Origin: Xanthostigma xanthostigma | Taxonomy: Eukaryota > Arthropoda > Insecta > Raphidioptera > Raphidiidae | NCBI GenBank assembly: GCA_963575645.1 | Contig: OY754465.1 | Location: 3,348,001-3,412,000 of the forward strand | DNA length: 64,000 nucleotides | Direction: 5' to 3' | In this document: piece after piece, positions 21,734 to 33,619 of the stretch | Position numbering within the stretch: the first letter of the stretch is position 1 | How the letters are laid out: every line of letters starts with the position of its first letter | Notes under the pieces: model-generated | Database searches by the model: none | What the model was told of the DNA's origin: nothing | The model's input: the letters and a program-made list of their open reading frames with translations, nothing else | Made by a program: the position numbers and the translations under genes

Positions 21734-22855
21734 TTATACTATTAATGTGGTTTTTAAATTAAACATATGAAATACTAGCAGTCCCAGATAACCTTCAGTT
21801 AAAAAATGCAGTTGTCAAATATTCAAAAACTCAAACTATAAGCTTATTTATGATTGGCCAGTATAAACAGTGACGAAATGGAGAACAGAAAATAAAAAAA
21901 ACTGAATTTACAGAGAAAACAAAAAAGTGAAAAATTGCACCGTAAACGAGCAAAAAACCAACAAACATACAATATTTTTATGTAAAATTCACATCCTTTT
22001 TTGTCGGGCATCTAGATGTTGACTTTAGTCTAAAAATGTCTTTATAGAAGTAATAACTGACACTGGGCGACAAAGAACGCGACATTAATTTTAAATATAC
22101 TGCATTATTCTCATCTCTTTTCAGAACCGACAAAAACGCTTTTAGAAACGTAATATTATATTGCTGACACAAGCGCCATTTAAATATTAACGCCTCATTT
22201 CAATGGCGTCAGAAATCACTTACGTAATTTTGTTGCGTTTCATAGAGGCCTTTCTTAGTTGATGACATCTTACAGACGACCTTTAAAGTAGTACATAAAG
22301 TGAGGTTAGTATATTAGTGAAGTGAAATTTACATTACCAAAAGTATCAGTTTGTTCTGACGATTATCAGATTAAAGATAGAAATTACTAATCTTGGAACA
22401 AATTTATTCGTTAGTACGGGAAGTGTGATAGATGGAAAGTAGTAATGGTGCGAATGACGTCTGTTATGACATAAAGTCGAGAAACGGACGTTAAACGCAT
22501 TATTATTATTGTATTAAAATTTGTATCAAGATATCGGAGACTAATTTTGTATAGGAAAAGGAATTAAACTTTAAAACTTGAAAGAAATGCATTCCGCAGA
22601 TATTTACTTTGTTTAAGTTAATAAGGTGTGCATAATTCTATCTTGATATCGCGTAATTTCAAAAGGACAGAATAATAAAGAATAGAAATCTACCCTCCGT
22701 ACTTTCCGCGCAAAAATTATTTCCTTTATAAAATAAAACACGTCTTCAGCCGAGCGTGTAGCAATGCCGCTGTTCAAATGGCTCTTCCATTACAAGCCCC
22801 CAGTTCCCAGAGTCTAAACCGAGATGCCTGGTTAAAGTGACAATTTGATTTTCAA
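21734..22855. other. Non-coding stretch between two H1 copies
   Basis: No repeat boundary or gene recognised. Possibly ordinary intergenic DNA; 22690-22830 is slightly richer in G+C. Confidence 0.35.
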
Positions 22856-23450
22856 TCATATATATATTAATACGCTAAGGTTAAAGATGTTTGCCTCCCT
22901 TTTTAGAAAAAACCTCATAATTTCTCCATATAAATTATATATCATTTTACAGATAATTGCTTGCTCTACTGACATCGACAACTAAAAAATTTATTATTGC
23001 TTTTGTTTTTGTAAATTAATTAAAATACAGCAACGCTGAACAACGTTTGCCATCTGACGGCTTTAATTTTGAAACAACGTCAACACTTCGATCTGTCATC
23101 TGACCTTCATATTGTAATACAACAGACACAATACTGCATACTGCCATCTGACGGCTTTAATTTTGAAACAGCGAGCAACGCTGAACAACGTCACAGCAAT
23201 GCTGCATGATGCCATCTGACGGCTTAGCTCAACGCTTTTGCTACTTGCGCCTCTATATGACAATTTTAGTAAAATATTTCTTCGATCTGTCATCTGAGCC
23301 TCATATTGTAATACAACAAAAAGAAGAACGTTATAAGCAGTGTGCAAAATTAGAAACGAATTGAATACCTGCAATCATATAAAATATAATTTTGTAAAGT
23401 GATAATTATTATTCTTATTTAGTGCGAATAATTCGCACAGGTCACACTAG
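22856..23450 (+). mobile_element. Non-autonomous Helitron H1, copy 3 (best-preserved)
   Basis: Begins TCATATATATATTAATACGC, ends with the hairpin GTGCGAATAATTCGCAC (7-bp stem, 3-base loop), eight bases AGGTCACA and CTAG. The base before is A and the base after is T. These four marks are the established Helitron signature. At 595 bases with no Rep/helicase gene it depends on an autonomous partner. The 92-codon minus frame inside recurs in other copies only as a consequence of shared sequence. Confidence 0.9.
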
Positions 23451-23702
23451 TTTATTATTAAAAATATTAATATGAAAGTAGCTAGTGGTGGTCTTGAAAA
23501 AAAAGTGTTCCATGAATTTCTAGACGTTTGATGGATACTGAGTATTAAGAATTAACTACAAAACAATAACTTCTTTACGCACGGTAGAGTGACACGAATT
23601 GACGTTGCAATACCACTCCTCTTCGTTGTTAACGTATGGATGTGTGTGTGCATTTCTTCCGATCCGAGAGATTCATTGGCTTTGGTCATTGCTGAAGATT
23701 AT

Positions 23703-24021
23703 ATCCCGCCAAAAACATAAATGTGATAAAAGGGGCCAAGTTCTCGTCAAAACTGCGTTTTGTTATCTTAAAAAAATGACTTAATTGTAGAAAATATGCC
23801 AAGTTTCTTGCCTTACACGATTATTAATTTACACGCCAAACTTGGGTCTCAATAATGATCACTTCTTTAATGAAAACTTGCAAAGTTCGACGTATTTTAT
23901 AAACGTGTAGACAAGGAACTTGGCATATTTTCTACATTTCAGCTATTTTTTTTAAGATAACAAGACGCAGTTTTGACGAGAACTTGACCCCTTTTTTTCA
24001 TATTTATGTTTTTGGTGAGAT
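23703..24021. repeat. 319-bp foldback
   Basis: CCAAAAACATAAATGTGATA, GGCCAAGTTCTCGTCAAAAC and GTAGAAAATATGCCAAGTT on the left are inverted at 23900-24021. Arms are about 115 bases and the loop about 90. Confidence 0.75.
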
Positions 24022-24118
24022 TTCAATACTTTTTGAAAAGTTATAACTCTTACTCTAATTTTGATGTTGAGTCGTTGACTGTACGGACTGTACATTTCAA
24101 TCTGTACTGTCAAACATA

Positions 24119-24141
24119 AAGTCAGTCAGTCAGTCAGTGAT
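24119..24141. repeat. (CAGT)n microsatellite
   Basis: Five contiguous CAGT units, AGTCAGTCAGTCAGTCAGTG, followed by a degenerate unit. Confidence 0.8.
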
Positions 24142-24388
24142 TCAGTGAGCCAGGACGGCAATTATGAGTCGAACAAGAGATTAAATTTAAGACGTTAGTT
24201 AATTTGTCGTACGGAGTACGTTAATTCATGCAGAATATCTTGGTATGCGATTAGGCCTCGTATTACACTTCAAATCTTCTTCTTTGTGCGCACGCGCGTG
24301 CCTTTTCGTATAAAACGCGAACATACAATTTAAACTACATGTTAGAGACTCGAATCCACTAGGTTAACGTTTAGTTTTGTATAGAAAA

Positions 24389-25405
24389 TTCCAGCCAATT
24401 GGGCCACGAGATCATTCCAAATTCAAAATGTCGACCTTTGATAGAGTTGTTAGTAGAAGTTTTGTTCCAAAAATATGTATTGAAGGAGATTTATTTGGTT
24501 GAGGAACAATTGAAAAATTAACTTTACCAGAGTATCGCTTGTGGCCAACGTTTCGAAAAATATATTTTCATCTTCAGGGCCTCAATGCAAGTTGAGATGG
24601 TAAATTGTGCAAATTATTGTAATTATTATGAATTTCAACGGTTTTTAAATTTAAAAATATCATAACACAGTTTTTAATAAAATTGCTCTGTCCAATGTGA
24701 AAATAAATAAATAAGTCAGTACAATATTTATTTTTACATTCGACAGAACAATTTTTTATAAAAACTGTTTTATGATATTTTTAAATTTAAAAACTGTTGA
24801 AATTAATAATAATTACAATAATTTGCACAATTTACCATCTCAACTTGCATTGAGGCCCTGATGTTGAAAATATATTTTTCGAAACGTTGGCCACAAGCGA
24901 TACTCCTGTAAAGCTTATTTTGTTCCTCAACCAAATAAATCTCCTTCACTACTTTGATATAGTACAATAAAGAAAAGAAAATTTTCGATATCGCGTGAGG
25001 TGACGCGGGTGATGGCTAGTATTCAATATTATATTTGCTGTTACGTACATAATATGTTCCACGTCATGTAAAAATTAATCAAAGCATGCTTAACTAGCTT
25101 ATTTCTGTCAGATCTACAAAATAAAAGAACAGCTGGTTTTTTTTAATGTTCAAAATATTTCCAAAACTATAAAGTTTAGAAAACAAATTTCATAACTAAA
25201 CTTTCTTGAAAAAATAAATAGAATAATAAACCGTTATGAAAAGTATACCATTGTTAAATAATAAACCGTTATGAAAAGTATACTATTGTAAAATAAAAAA
25301 ACAACGTTATATCATATATCTCTTCTGCGCATGCGCCGATTTTCCCTAAAAACAATAGGGCTCTTCATATTTGCGCATCAAAGATCCTCCCAAAATTTCG
25401 ACGGA
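24389..25405 (-). repeat. R2 repeat split by a foldback insertion
   Basis: The left piece (CCAGCCAATTGGGCCACGAG, ATTCAAAATGTCGACCTTTG) and the right piece from about 24950 (AAGAAAATTTTCGATATCGC, GTGAGGTGACGCGGGTGATG, GCGCATGCGCCGATTTTCCC, CATCAAAGATCCTCCCAAAA) are contiguous in the copy at 58750-59528. Here the foldback 24480-24948 separates them. Confidence 0.65.
24480..24948. mobile_element. 469-bp foldback inserted in R2
   Basis: TGAAGGAGATTTATTTGGTT..GAGTATCGCTTGTGGCCAAC..GTTTCGAAAAATATATTTTC..GCCTCAATGCAAGTTGAGAT on the left is inverted on the right, ending CAAATAAATCTCCTTCA. Arms are about 210 bases, highly alike, loop about 50. Confidence 0.85.
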
Positions 25406-26660
25406 TTCAATGTAGTTAATATTAATGTAGCCGGTAAATTATGGTTCCAGTGGACACGAAGCTTTATATACCTATAATATATGCGAAAGCACAGTTAAAA
25501 CTGTCAAATCTCTTTGATGTCAGCTACAGCTAGATAAGTAGTACACCTACGTATATCCAAGGACGACAGGCTTTATTGAGTTATCCTTGTTAAATGAGAT
25601 TTTTCCTTTCTTAATATCGTTCCCTTTTTAAATATGATTTTATGATCCGTCATAATAAATGCTCATTGTTTTTAAGTGTTCCTTCATTTTATTCTGAACT
25701 ACTTATGAAACTTTTCATTTTTATTTTTACATAGTTGTTTTGTGCTCCGATATTTAAGGAGGTTGATGCGTTACAGTCCCAATCAAAAGTAAGTCGAATT
25801 CTAAATGGGAACTTTTCCATAATACATTTTTACAAAAGGTTATAAGTCGATGATACCAATAAATTATTGTCATAAAGGCATAAATAAATAATTTTTTTAA
25901 TATTAATTAATTATTTCAGTATTTTACTTAATGGACTAACTTTTGAATTTTTTGTACAAAGTTAGGTTAGAAAAAATAAATTTATGTAAATATCTGTATT
26001 TTACATATTTTTTTGCAGTAAATAATTAAAAAAAGAAATTGGAAGTAATAAAAATTAAAATTAAATCATTAAAAAGTTGAAAATTCAGTTAAAAATAAAA
26101 TTGTCAAGAATAAAAGTCTATAATCGAAAAGTGCTAAGGTTTAATATTTTTTTTTTATTGATTAAAAGTCTCCTAATTAAATTGGAAAAAATATTAAAAT
26201 ATGCGTAAGACATCAATGCTTTACATAGTTAGTTTTCGGAACTGCTGACATTATTTGGTTATTAGCAAAAAATTAAAATGCACCGTTTGCATGCTAGGTT
26301 GATATATTTTCCATAAGACTACATGTGAATTTTTTTTTAAATTTTTAACTTTATAAATCTCCTAATAATTTTGGACTTCTTACAGAAAATTTTGTCATAA
26401 AAAAATCATTAAAAAAAACTTTATTTCAAATTTTTTTCATTATCTTCGTAAAACGGCTCAACCTCGTTAAATCTGGTAATAATATCTTCTACACATGATT
26501 GTCAGTGACCTATTATGCATTAGTGTGGTAAAACAAAATGGCCACGCTTTACTAATTCTACAGAAAAACACGTTTGCTTGAAAAGTGAAGTCGAAATTTT
26601 TGGAAATTAAGTTATTCCGTTTGCATTCTACTAAGGTATAAAAACTGTACAATATCTAAA
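25406..26660. other. Long AT-rich non-coding stretch
   Basis: About 1.25 kb with no repeat boundary recognised and no credible frame. Confidence 0.4.
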
Positions 26661-27051
26661 GGCCGCTGCACACGAGGCTGGAAACGCTGCTAGATTTGCC
26701 TACTAGTTTTCTAGCGCTGGTTTTCTCGATTGTTGTCATGTGCTCGCTTCACACGAGACGTTTTTTCAAGCTAGTTCAAATATAAACAGAGAGCAAAACG
26801 TGGCTGTTGTCACAGAATGACGCCATGTTGGTTTGTGGGCGTTTGTTCAAGTCGCCCACGTGACAAGATTGGTTCTTGCTCATACCTAGCAGCGGACCTA
26901 GCAAGGAAAATAGCCCCTGTTCTAATTTTAAAACCTATCTTGTGAGCTAGCAGGCAAGCCCGCAGTGACGTCATTTCCAGCTTCGTACCCAGCCTACCGG
27001 CCAGCAGGACTCCAAGCAGTGCTTCTAGCAGCGTTTCTAAGCCCGTGTGTC
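26661..27051. mobile_element. GGCCGC-type MITE, more complete copy
   Basis: Begins GGCCGCTGCACACGAGGCTG and GAAACGCTGCTAG; the right end CTAGCAGCGTTTCTAAGCCC and GTGTG is its imperfect inverse. CTGTTCTAATTTTAAAACC and TGTGAGCTAGCAGGC tie it to 1167-1880. The exact right border and target duplication are unclear. Confidence 0.7.
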
Positions 27052-27607
27052 AATTATTACAGGCAAACAATTACAAACTAAGTTACGATTTTATTTATGT
27101 ACTGATTATTATCGATCCCAAGATATCTGGAATGGACATATATATTTATCTATAAATATTTTAATACATTGCATAATTTCTAGGATTGTTTATAAATTCA
27201 CAAACTACACGTTTCAAGTTATTACTTATAAAGCTTTGTGCTCTATACGGAGATGCTCCTTCCTGCTAAAATATACCATGGTTATACTGTATGTTAAGAC
27301 TTTGATACCATGTGAGACATGTACACTACTGTACAAAAAAGCAGCGATATATAACTTTTTTCCAAAATATTATCAGGCGTGTTTGAATTTGTTCAAAGCT
27401 ATTAGTTAAGAAGCAACAAAAAAAACTGTTTTAGTACCAAGTAGCGACATCTATTAGAATTCGCTCAAAGCTATTAGTTCAGAAACAAATTTGGTGGAAT
27501 TGTACAGGCGCCGGACCGCAAACGAAATATATTTAGCGGAATTATATCTATCGCACCCGGGTGAAACCGGGTTTTATAAAAAGTCAGCTGCGGAATAATA
27601 TTTGTTA
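27052..27607. other. Non-coding stretch
   Basis: The 120-codon frame at 27047-27409 begins with a non-ATG codon, is Cys/Tyr/Ile-rich and shows no domain, so it is probably chance. GCACCCGGGTGAAACCGGG at 27555-27573 is an isolated H2 3' hairpin without the following CTAG. Confidence 0.4.
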
Positions 27608-28394
27608 TAGGCCCCACTCACGATCACACTTCATGCAACAGTTCAGTGTTCAAACTTATAGTTCAGTGAAGCATGATAGTGTGTGGGACAAATAAACACT
27701 GAAACCAACACTGAAGTCAAGCATGAACTCATCAAATGCATCTTGATTTTTGAACGACTTCAGTGTTCAGTGTTCAAGTAAACTGTTGTGTGTGTGGGTG
27801 TTTTTCAGTTCAGTTTTTGGAGTTCTGTGTTTTGTACAACCAGAAGCCAAAAATCTCAATGTTGCTGCCTTTCTTGTGCAGAAATAGATTTTCACATATT
27901 TGTGTCCTGGTTCTTAATAAATAGGGTAACTAATTCCAGTAAATAATTGTAAGTTAATTCATTCATTCGTAAATAATTATTGCAATCAAGCGGCTCAAGA
28001 TGTAATTCATTAATCAAATAAACATGACTTCTTGAATCACGCATTTCTAACCAATTTTTCACCCATATTCTTCTTTTTTTTCTTATTTCTCTGTTTTAAA
28101 TACAATCCCATAGCTCTGAACAGCCAATCCTCACCATTTAAATTACTCATTTAGTTCTTATTAATGAACTATACTCTATAGTATAATATTATAGTGTGTA
28201 TATAATATAATATATCTTATGTATCTATACTCGACGAGTGTATGCCAACAACTGAACCAAACTGAACACAAAAAATTTAAAAAACTGAGCAATTTGCATG
28301 AACTGTGTGTGGTGCCAGTCAGTCTTTCGATTAATCTGTCCAACTTCACTGAACACTGAACTGTGGCATGAAGTTTGATCGTGAGTGGGGCCTA
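27608..28394. mobile_element. PIF/Harbinger-like non-autonomous element
   Basis: Starts TAGGCCCCACTCACGATCAC and CTTCATGC, ends GCATGAAGTTTGATCGTGAG and TGGGGCCTA. TTA is duplicated on both sides (27605 and 28395), matching the 3-bp TWA duplication of PIF/Harbinger. CAGTTCAGTGTTCA-type subterminal repeats are dense. There is no coding region. Confidence 0.75.
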
Positions 28395-28445
28395 TTAGGC
28401 AATGTACAAATCCAGATGAAGCAGGACCGGACTGCTGGTATTAAA

Positions 28446-29112
28446 TATTTTACCATTCTAACTCACAAGTGGGGAATGGTACTAGTTTAGTTCAAAAATC
28501 ACTTTTCGAAAATTTTACAATATCTTTCCGTTTTGAGGTCCCCCGAATCCAAAAAACACATTTTTGGAAAATCTCTGTGCGTCTGTTAGTCTGTTTGTCT
28601 GTGAATACGATACAGGTCAAACGGATGACCGGATTTAAATTTTGGGAGGATGTCTGGTATGCAAATATGAAGAGCCCTATTGTTTTTGGGGAAAATCGGC
28701 GCATGCGCAGAAGAGATATATGCTAAAACGGTATTTCTTATATAATGGTATACTTTTCATAACGGCTTATTATTCTATTTATTTTTTCAAGAAAGTATTG
28801 TCAAAAAAAAAATTTTCTCAACTTGATAGTTTCGGAAATATTTTGAAAATAAAAAAAAATCATCCGCTCTTTTGTTTTATGGATCTGTCAGAAATAAACT
28901 AGTTAGGCATGCTTTGATTAATTTTTACATGACGTGGAACATACTATGTAGGTAACCATGGCAATGAATAGTTAATATCTTATTGAATACTAGCCATTAC
29001 CCGAGTCACCTCACGCGATATCAGAAATTTTATTTTCTTTATTATAATCAAATGTCAACATTTTTGAAGTTGGAATGATCCCGTCGCTCAATTGGCTGGA
29101 ATTTTTTTTAAT
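28446..29112 (+). repeat. R2 repeat, long copy
   Basis: Runs from TACCATTCTAACTCACAAGT through TACAATATCTTTCCGTTTTG, GTCAAACGGATGACCGG, GGGGAAAATCGGCGCATGCG, TTTTCATAACGGCTTATTAT and GTGAGGTGACTCGGG (inverse in text) to CAATTGGCTGGAAT. The same order occurs inverted at 58750-59528. Frames within (28469-28902) are repeat sequence, not genes. Confidence 0.65.
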
Positions 29113-29382
29113 ATCGTCGGACAATAAAAAATCCATATGCATGACCGATTTCTAATTTGACCGGTGCTGTACGTTCTGTAGATGTTATATAAGTGTTCAA
29201 GTCGTACACCCAGCTGCATTCTAAAATGAAGTGCAAACTTTACATTAATAATAAATAACTTACAACACTACTCAGATGTGGTTAGCGCGTCTGACTTCGC
29301 GCTATTTTACATAATATAAGTTTATGTGTACAAGTTGTTACAAAATTATCGGACTGCCTTATTTGTCTGATTGTTTACCCAT
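29113..29382. other. Non-coding stretch between two R2 copies
   Basis: No feature seen. Confidence 0.35.
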
Positions 29383-29716
29383 TCCAACCCACAAGTGGGT
29401 AATGGTACCTGCTAGTCAAGGTCAAAATTCACTTTTCACAATTTTACAATATTTTTTCGGTTTGAGGTCCTCCGAATCCAAAAAACATATTTTTAGAAAC
29501 ACTCTGTGCCTCTGTTAGTCTGTGAACACGATACAGGTCAAACGGATGAGCGGATTGAAACCAAATTTTAGGAGGATGTTTGATATGCAAGTATGAAGGG
29601 CCCTATTGTTTTTGGGGAAAATCGGCACATGCGCAAGAGAGATGTATGCTATAACGAGTTTTTTTTATATAATAGTGGTATACTTTTCATAACAGCTTAT
29701 TATTCTATTACAAATT
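29383..29716 (+). repeat. R2 repeat, truncated copy
   Basis: ACCATTCCAACCCACAAGTG, CGATACAGGTCAAACGGATG, CCAAATTTTAGGAGGATGTT and GGGGAAAATCGGCACATGCG in the order of the long copy, ending at CAGCTTATTATTCTATT. It repeats the first half of 28446-29112. Confidence 0.65.
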
Positions 29717-30701
29717 TTTTTTACCTTTGACGACGTACTGCTGCAGTTCATTTTTTCCTCTCTAATTCATAAGAAAATTCAGGAAAACGGTGGAATTGTA
29801 ATTCTGGTGTATCTTTATATAATCATCAACATAGCACTTCCGATTTGATAGCTTTTTACCCATTTTATTCAACAATTAATTCTTATTAAAATGCACGTAT
29901 AACATATGACACTAAGGTTTTGGCTGAACCAGAATTAAAAAAAAAAAACACGAGAGGGCGCAAAGATCGCGTATATCAAATGTCAATATTTCTGGAGTTG
30001 GATTTTTTTTGATACCGCTTTCTGCAACCTACCATTAATGTCTTTGAATAGACTGGTTTAGTCATATACTTTTATTATATACTGAGCATAGGAATAAAAT
30101 CGCAATTGAACCATTAGGGTGCAAACATATACTTCTGTCTTTTTTTATGCCGTAAGCACTGGCGTATCCAGTATGGCAAGACAAGCACGGGTGACCCGGC
30201 TTAAGAAATTTCTAATTTGCTCCCTCCTGGGCCAAAAGCTGGGTACGCCCATATTAACGTCATAGAAAAAGACAAAGCTTTTGAAACAGAGATACTTTAT
30301 TCAGATTGAATGCAAGTACATCAACCAATCCTGTCATCGAAGGAATCAGAGAATTACATCGAAGAAAGAGACGCAGATATATTTTCGATACGCTTTGTTG
30401 CTTTCAATCACAGCACATTGAGAAGATAGACAATGATTCATATACTTATTTAATAGATATATGAGGTAAACATATTTGCTACGGTAATTTATGGTAAAAT
30501 GTTTCTTCATCGGTACATTACTCGTTCGGAAACCTCTTTGAAGCTTCAGCAGTGGTTAAACTGTGGCTTTTTACAAATGATTAAAGCAAGTAAAAGCAGT
30601 GGTAACCCAGAAATATCGACTGGAAATTGTGGTGGTAAAACCACTTGGTCTTGAATACTTTCAAATTACTTTTAATAAATTATTTAGTAAATTATATTAA
30701 A
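29717..30701. other. Mostly non-coding, with a possible small MITE
   Basis: CTGGCGTATCCAGTATGG (30159) and GCTGGGTACGCCCA (30238-30252) are imperfect inverted ends of a possible 95-bp MITE. GATTGAATGCAAGTACATCA onward (30304-30460) recurs at 32082-32230, showing another dispersed repeat. No gene. Confidence 0.4.
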
Positions 30702-31300
30702 CTAGCGGTCCCGCCCGGTTTCCCCCAGTGTAAAAGAACGAATGGGGAAGGAAGGAACATGAGTACACACATTCATCTTAGTTTACCGAGATGAATGTTG
30801 TGTTCAAATTTCATGATGAGCGGAGTTACCGTTCAAAAGTTTTTGTCGATAAAAAGCAGATTTATACTTTTTTTAACTAATAATTTTTTTTTAATTAATA
30901 AATATAATTAAAATAAATTTAAATGTAAGCCTTAGAAGAAAGCAATGTAGAAAATAAAAATATATTCGCCCAACGTAGGGCTCGAACCCACGACCCTGAT
31001 ATTGATAGTCGTGTGCTCTACCGATTGAGCTAGCCTACGTTGTATTCTGGCAACGCTAATATGAGTATATTTAGTTAGTGCATTTCACCTGAATAGAAGC
31101 TTATTTTTGAGATACATTTTGCAACATTTTCATTAATGCTCCGCACCTAATGGTCGTAGCCTGATTTTATATAGCCTATAGCCTTCCTCGATAAATGGGC
31201 TATTCAACAAAAAAAAAAATTTCAATTTGAACCAGTAGTTTCTGAGATTAGCGTGTTCAAACAAACAAACAAACTCTTCAGCTTTATATATTAGTATAGA
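30702..31300 (-). mobile_element. Helitron-like H2, copy B (with tRNA-like segment)
   Basis: Plus strand: CTAGCGGTCCCGCCCGGTTT at the left and TTTATATATTAGTATAGA at the right, the inverse of the 5' TCTATACTAATATATAAA. A precedes and T follows. GTTTACCGAGATGAATGTTG and TCCTCGATAAATGGGCTAT are shared with the other copies. Non-autonomous. Confidence 0.75.
30970..31041 (-). pseudogene. tRNA-like segment inside H2 copy B
   Basis: Minus strand: CTAGCTCAATCGGTAGAGC resembles a D-arm and A box, the anticodon-like loop reads CTATCAA, and GTGGGTTCGAGCCCTAC a T-arm. Acceptor pairing is irregular. It sits at the same place as in copies A, C and E. Confidence 0.6.
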
Positions 31301-32310
31301 TATATGGGTTTAGTTTATTACATATTGAACAATATCTACAATGTTATGAATACAATTTCGCTCTGCTAATTTACAAGCCTGTTGTTATGAATGGCAAATA
31401 TGTATAAAATATAATAATGCATGTCAACCTTCTACTTTAATTCATAATATAACTTTAGAGTTGCGGAGTGACTTCTTTTCTGTATGTTGGTAATGCTCGT
31501 AACTTACAATAGAAAGTTTTAATTATCGTAATGGGAGTATGATAACGCCATGTTTTGTACACAAGCTCTGTTTATTTTGTGGTTTCTCCACAATTATTCA
31601 AAATATGTTTTTGTTCATTTTAACGTTATTATTCTATGAACTGAAGTCTGTAGACATGTACCGGGTGTTCCAAAAAAAAGCGATTGTGCTTTAGACCACA
31701 CGACTAGAGTAAAACTTTTTCGAGCCATAATTATTTTAAATATATTTATTAAGAATAATGCGTAAATACCTCAAATTTGCTCATGTTAAATTCATAAACG
31801 AACAATAATATGCAGTCGGTTCGTCTCAAAGTTTATCGAACACAATATAACCTCAATCTGTAGCAGATATCCACAAAATATAATTTTTGATTAATTAATA
31901 GGCAAAATATGTATATCTATTTATTAGCATAATTTATAATACATTTAAAAGGATTTATTAACTAACCTACATTATTTCCCGTTACAAAATGTAGCAAAAT
32001 TAGATGAAATGTATTTTTGATAAAAAAAAAAACAGTTGTTTTCATTTTAAACGTCAAATAGTTGTATTAATACTTTATTCAGATTGAATGCAAGTACGTC
32101 AACCAATCGTATCATCGGAGAAATCAGGGAATTACGTTGAAGAAAGAGACGCAAATATATTTTCGATACGCTTTGTTGCTTTCACTCACCACACATTGAG
32201 TAGATAGGCAATGATTCATGTAGTAAATTAATATATATGATTGCCCACGATAGCGCTTAGTGGAGTTTATCCAATCATAGGTGGTAGTATAGCTAATTAC
32301 TTATTGTCTA
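31301..32310. other. Non-coding stretch between H2 copies
   Basis: GTACCGGGTGTTCCAAAAAA at about 31659 looks like one end of a mariner-like element, but no partner end was found. 32082-32230 repeats 30304-30460. Confidence 0.4.
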
Positions 32311-32928
32311 CTAGCGGTCCCGCCCGGTTTCACCCGGGTGCAAAAGAACGAATGGGGAAGGAAGGAACATGAGTACATACATTCATCTTAGTTTACCGAG
32401 ATGAATGTTGTGTCCAAATTTCATGATGATCGGAGTTACCGTTCAAAAGTTTTTGTCGATAAAGAGCAGTAATTAAACTTTTTTTAACTAATAATTTATT
32501 TTAAATGAATTAAATAAAATTAAAATAAATTTAAATGTAAGCCTTAGAAGAAAGCAATGTAAAAAATAAAAAAAAAATAAATAAAAATATATTCACACAA
32601 CGTGGGCTCGAACCCACGACCCTGATATTGACAGTCGTATGCGCTACCGATTGATCTACCTGAGGTTGTGTTCTTTCATCACTAATATGAGTATATCTAG
32701 TTAGTGCATTTTACATGAATAGAAGCTTATTTTTGAGATACTTTTTGCAACATTTTTCATTAAAGCTCCGTTCCTAATGGTCGTAGCGTAATATTATATA
32801 GCCTATAGCCTTCCTCGGTAAATGGGCTATCCAACAAAAAAAAATTTATTCAATTTGAACCAGTAGTTCCTGAGATTAGCGCGTTCAAACAAACAAACAA
32901 ACTCTTCAGCTTTATATATTAGTATAGA
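32311..32928 (-). mobile_element. Helitron-like H2, copy C (with tRNA-like segment)
   Basis: Left CTAGCGGTCCCGCCCGGTTT and CACCCGGGTG; right TTTATATATTAGTATAGA; A before, T after. Very similar to copy B over its whole length. Confidence 0.75.
32597..32668 (-). pseudogene. tRNA-like segment inside H2 copy C
   Basis: Same place and pattern as 30970-31041, with GTGGGTTCGAGCCCACG forming a strong T-arm-like hairpin, but a damaged D-arm (GTAGATCAATCGGTAG). Confidence 0.55.
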
Positions 32929-33049
32929 TTAGAATGACAAAGATACACGCATAAGCAGAAATTCTATTCAACTGAATACGTCCCTGTTCGTTATGTAATT
33001 CTTATTTCTTAGTGCAATTGCAGTACCTTCAAGGTCAAAACAGATGACA

Positions 33050-33602
33050 ACCGATGTTCATTTTTAAACGCTTTATATTAGCTTGGGTTTTAAGTAACTA
33101 TGTATGTATGTATGTAACTAACTACCGTAACGGAATCTTTGAGCATAATTTTCACCAATTTCCCGAAGTCTGATTAATTTGAAACTTTGCATACGTATCA
33201 AGGACCGATGACAATGCAATAATTTGATAACAGTTTCCCATTATCCTTATTAGGACCCCCAGGATTAATAAATTCTTTTATAGATCCTCTGTAGTAAACG
33301 CTTTATTTTCACCAATTTCCCGAAGTCTGATTAATTTGAAACTTTGCATACGTATCAAGGACCGATGACAATGCAATAATTTGATAACAGTTTCCCATTA
33401 TCCTTATTATTAAACGCTTTATATTAGTTTGGGTTGTAACTATGTATGTATGTCCGTAACGGAATCTTTGAGCATAATTTTCACCAATTTACCGAAGTCT
33501 GATTAATTTGAAACTTTGCATACGTATCAAGGACCGATGACAATGCAATAATTTGATAACAGTTTCCCATTATCCTTATTAGGACCCCCAGGATTAATAA
33601 AT
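33050..33602. repeat. Three tandem copies of a segment of about 110-200 bp
   Basis: TTTTCACCAATTTCCCGAAG, TCTGATTAATTTGAAACTTT, GCATACGTATCAAGGACCGA and ATTTGATAACAGTTTCCCAT recur at about 33150, 33308 and 33478, almost identical. The first and third copies also share GGACCCCCAGGATTAATAAA; the first and third starts share TTTATATTAG and TATGTATGT. Confidence 0.85.
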
Positions 33603-33619
33603 TCTTTTATAGATCCTCA

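Noticed and set aside
27047-27409. 120-codon frame as a host gene
   Set aside because: Non-ATG start, partly overlapping a MITE end, no domain, no splice context.
33050-33602. CRISPR-like array
   Set aside because: Repeats are long direct duplications with no short constant repeat and unique spacers, in a eukaryotic setting.
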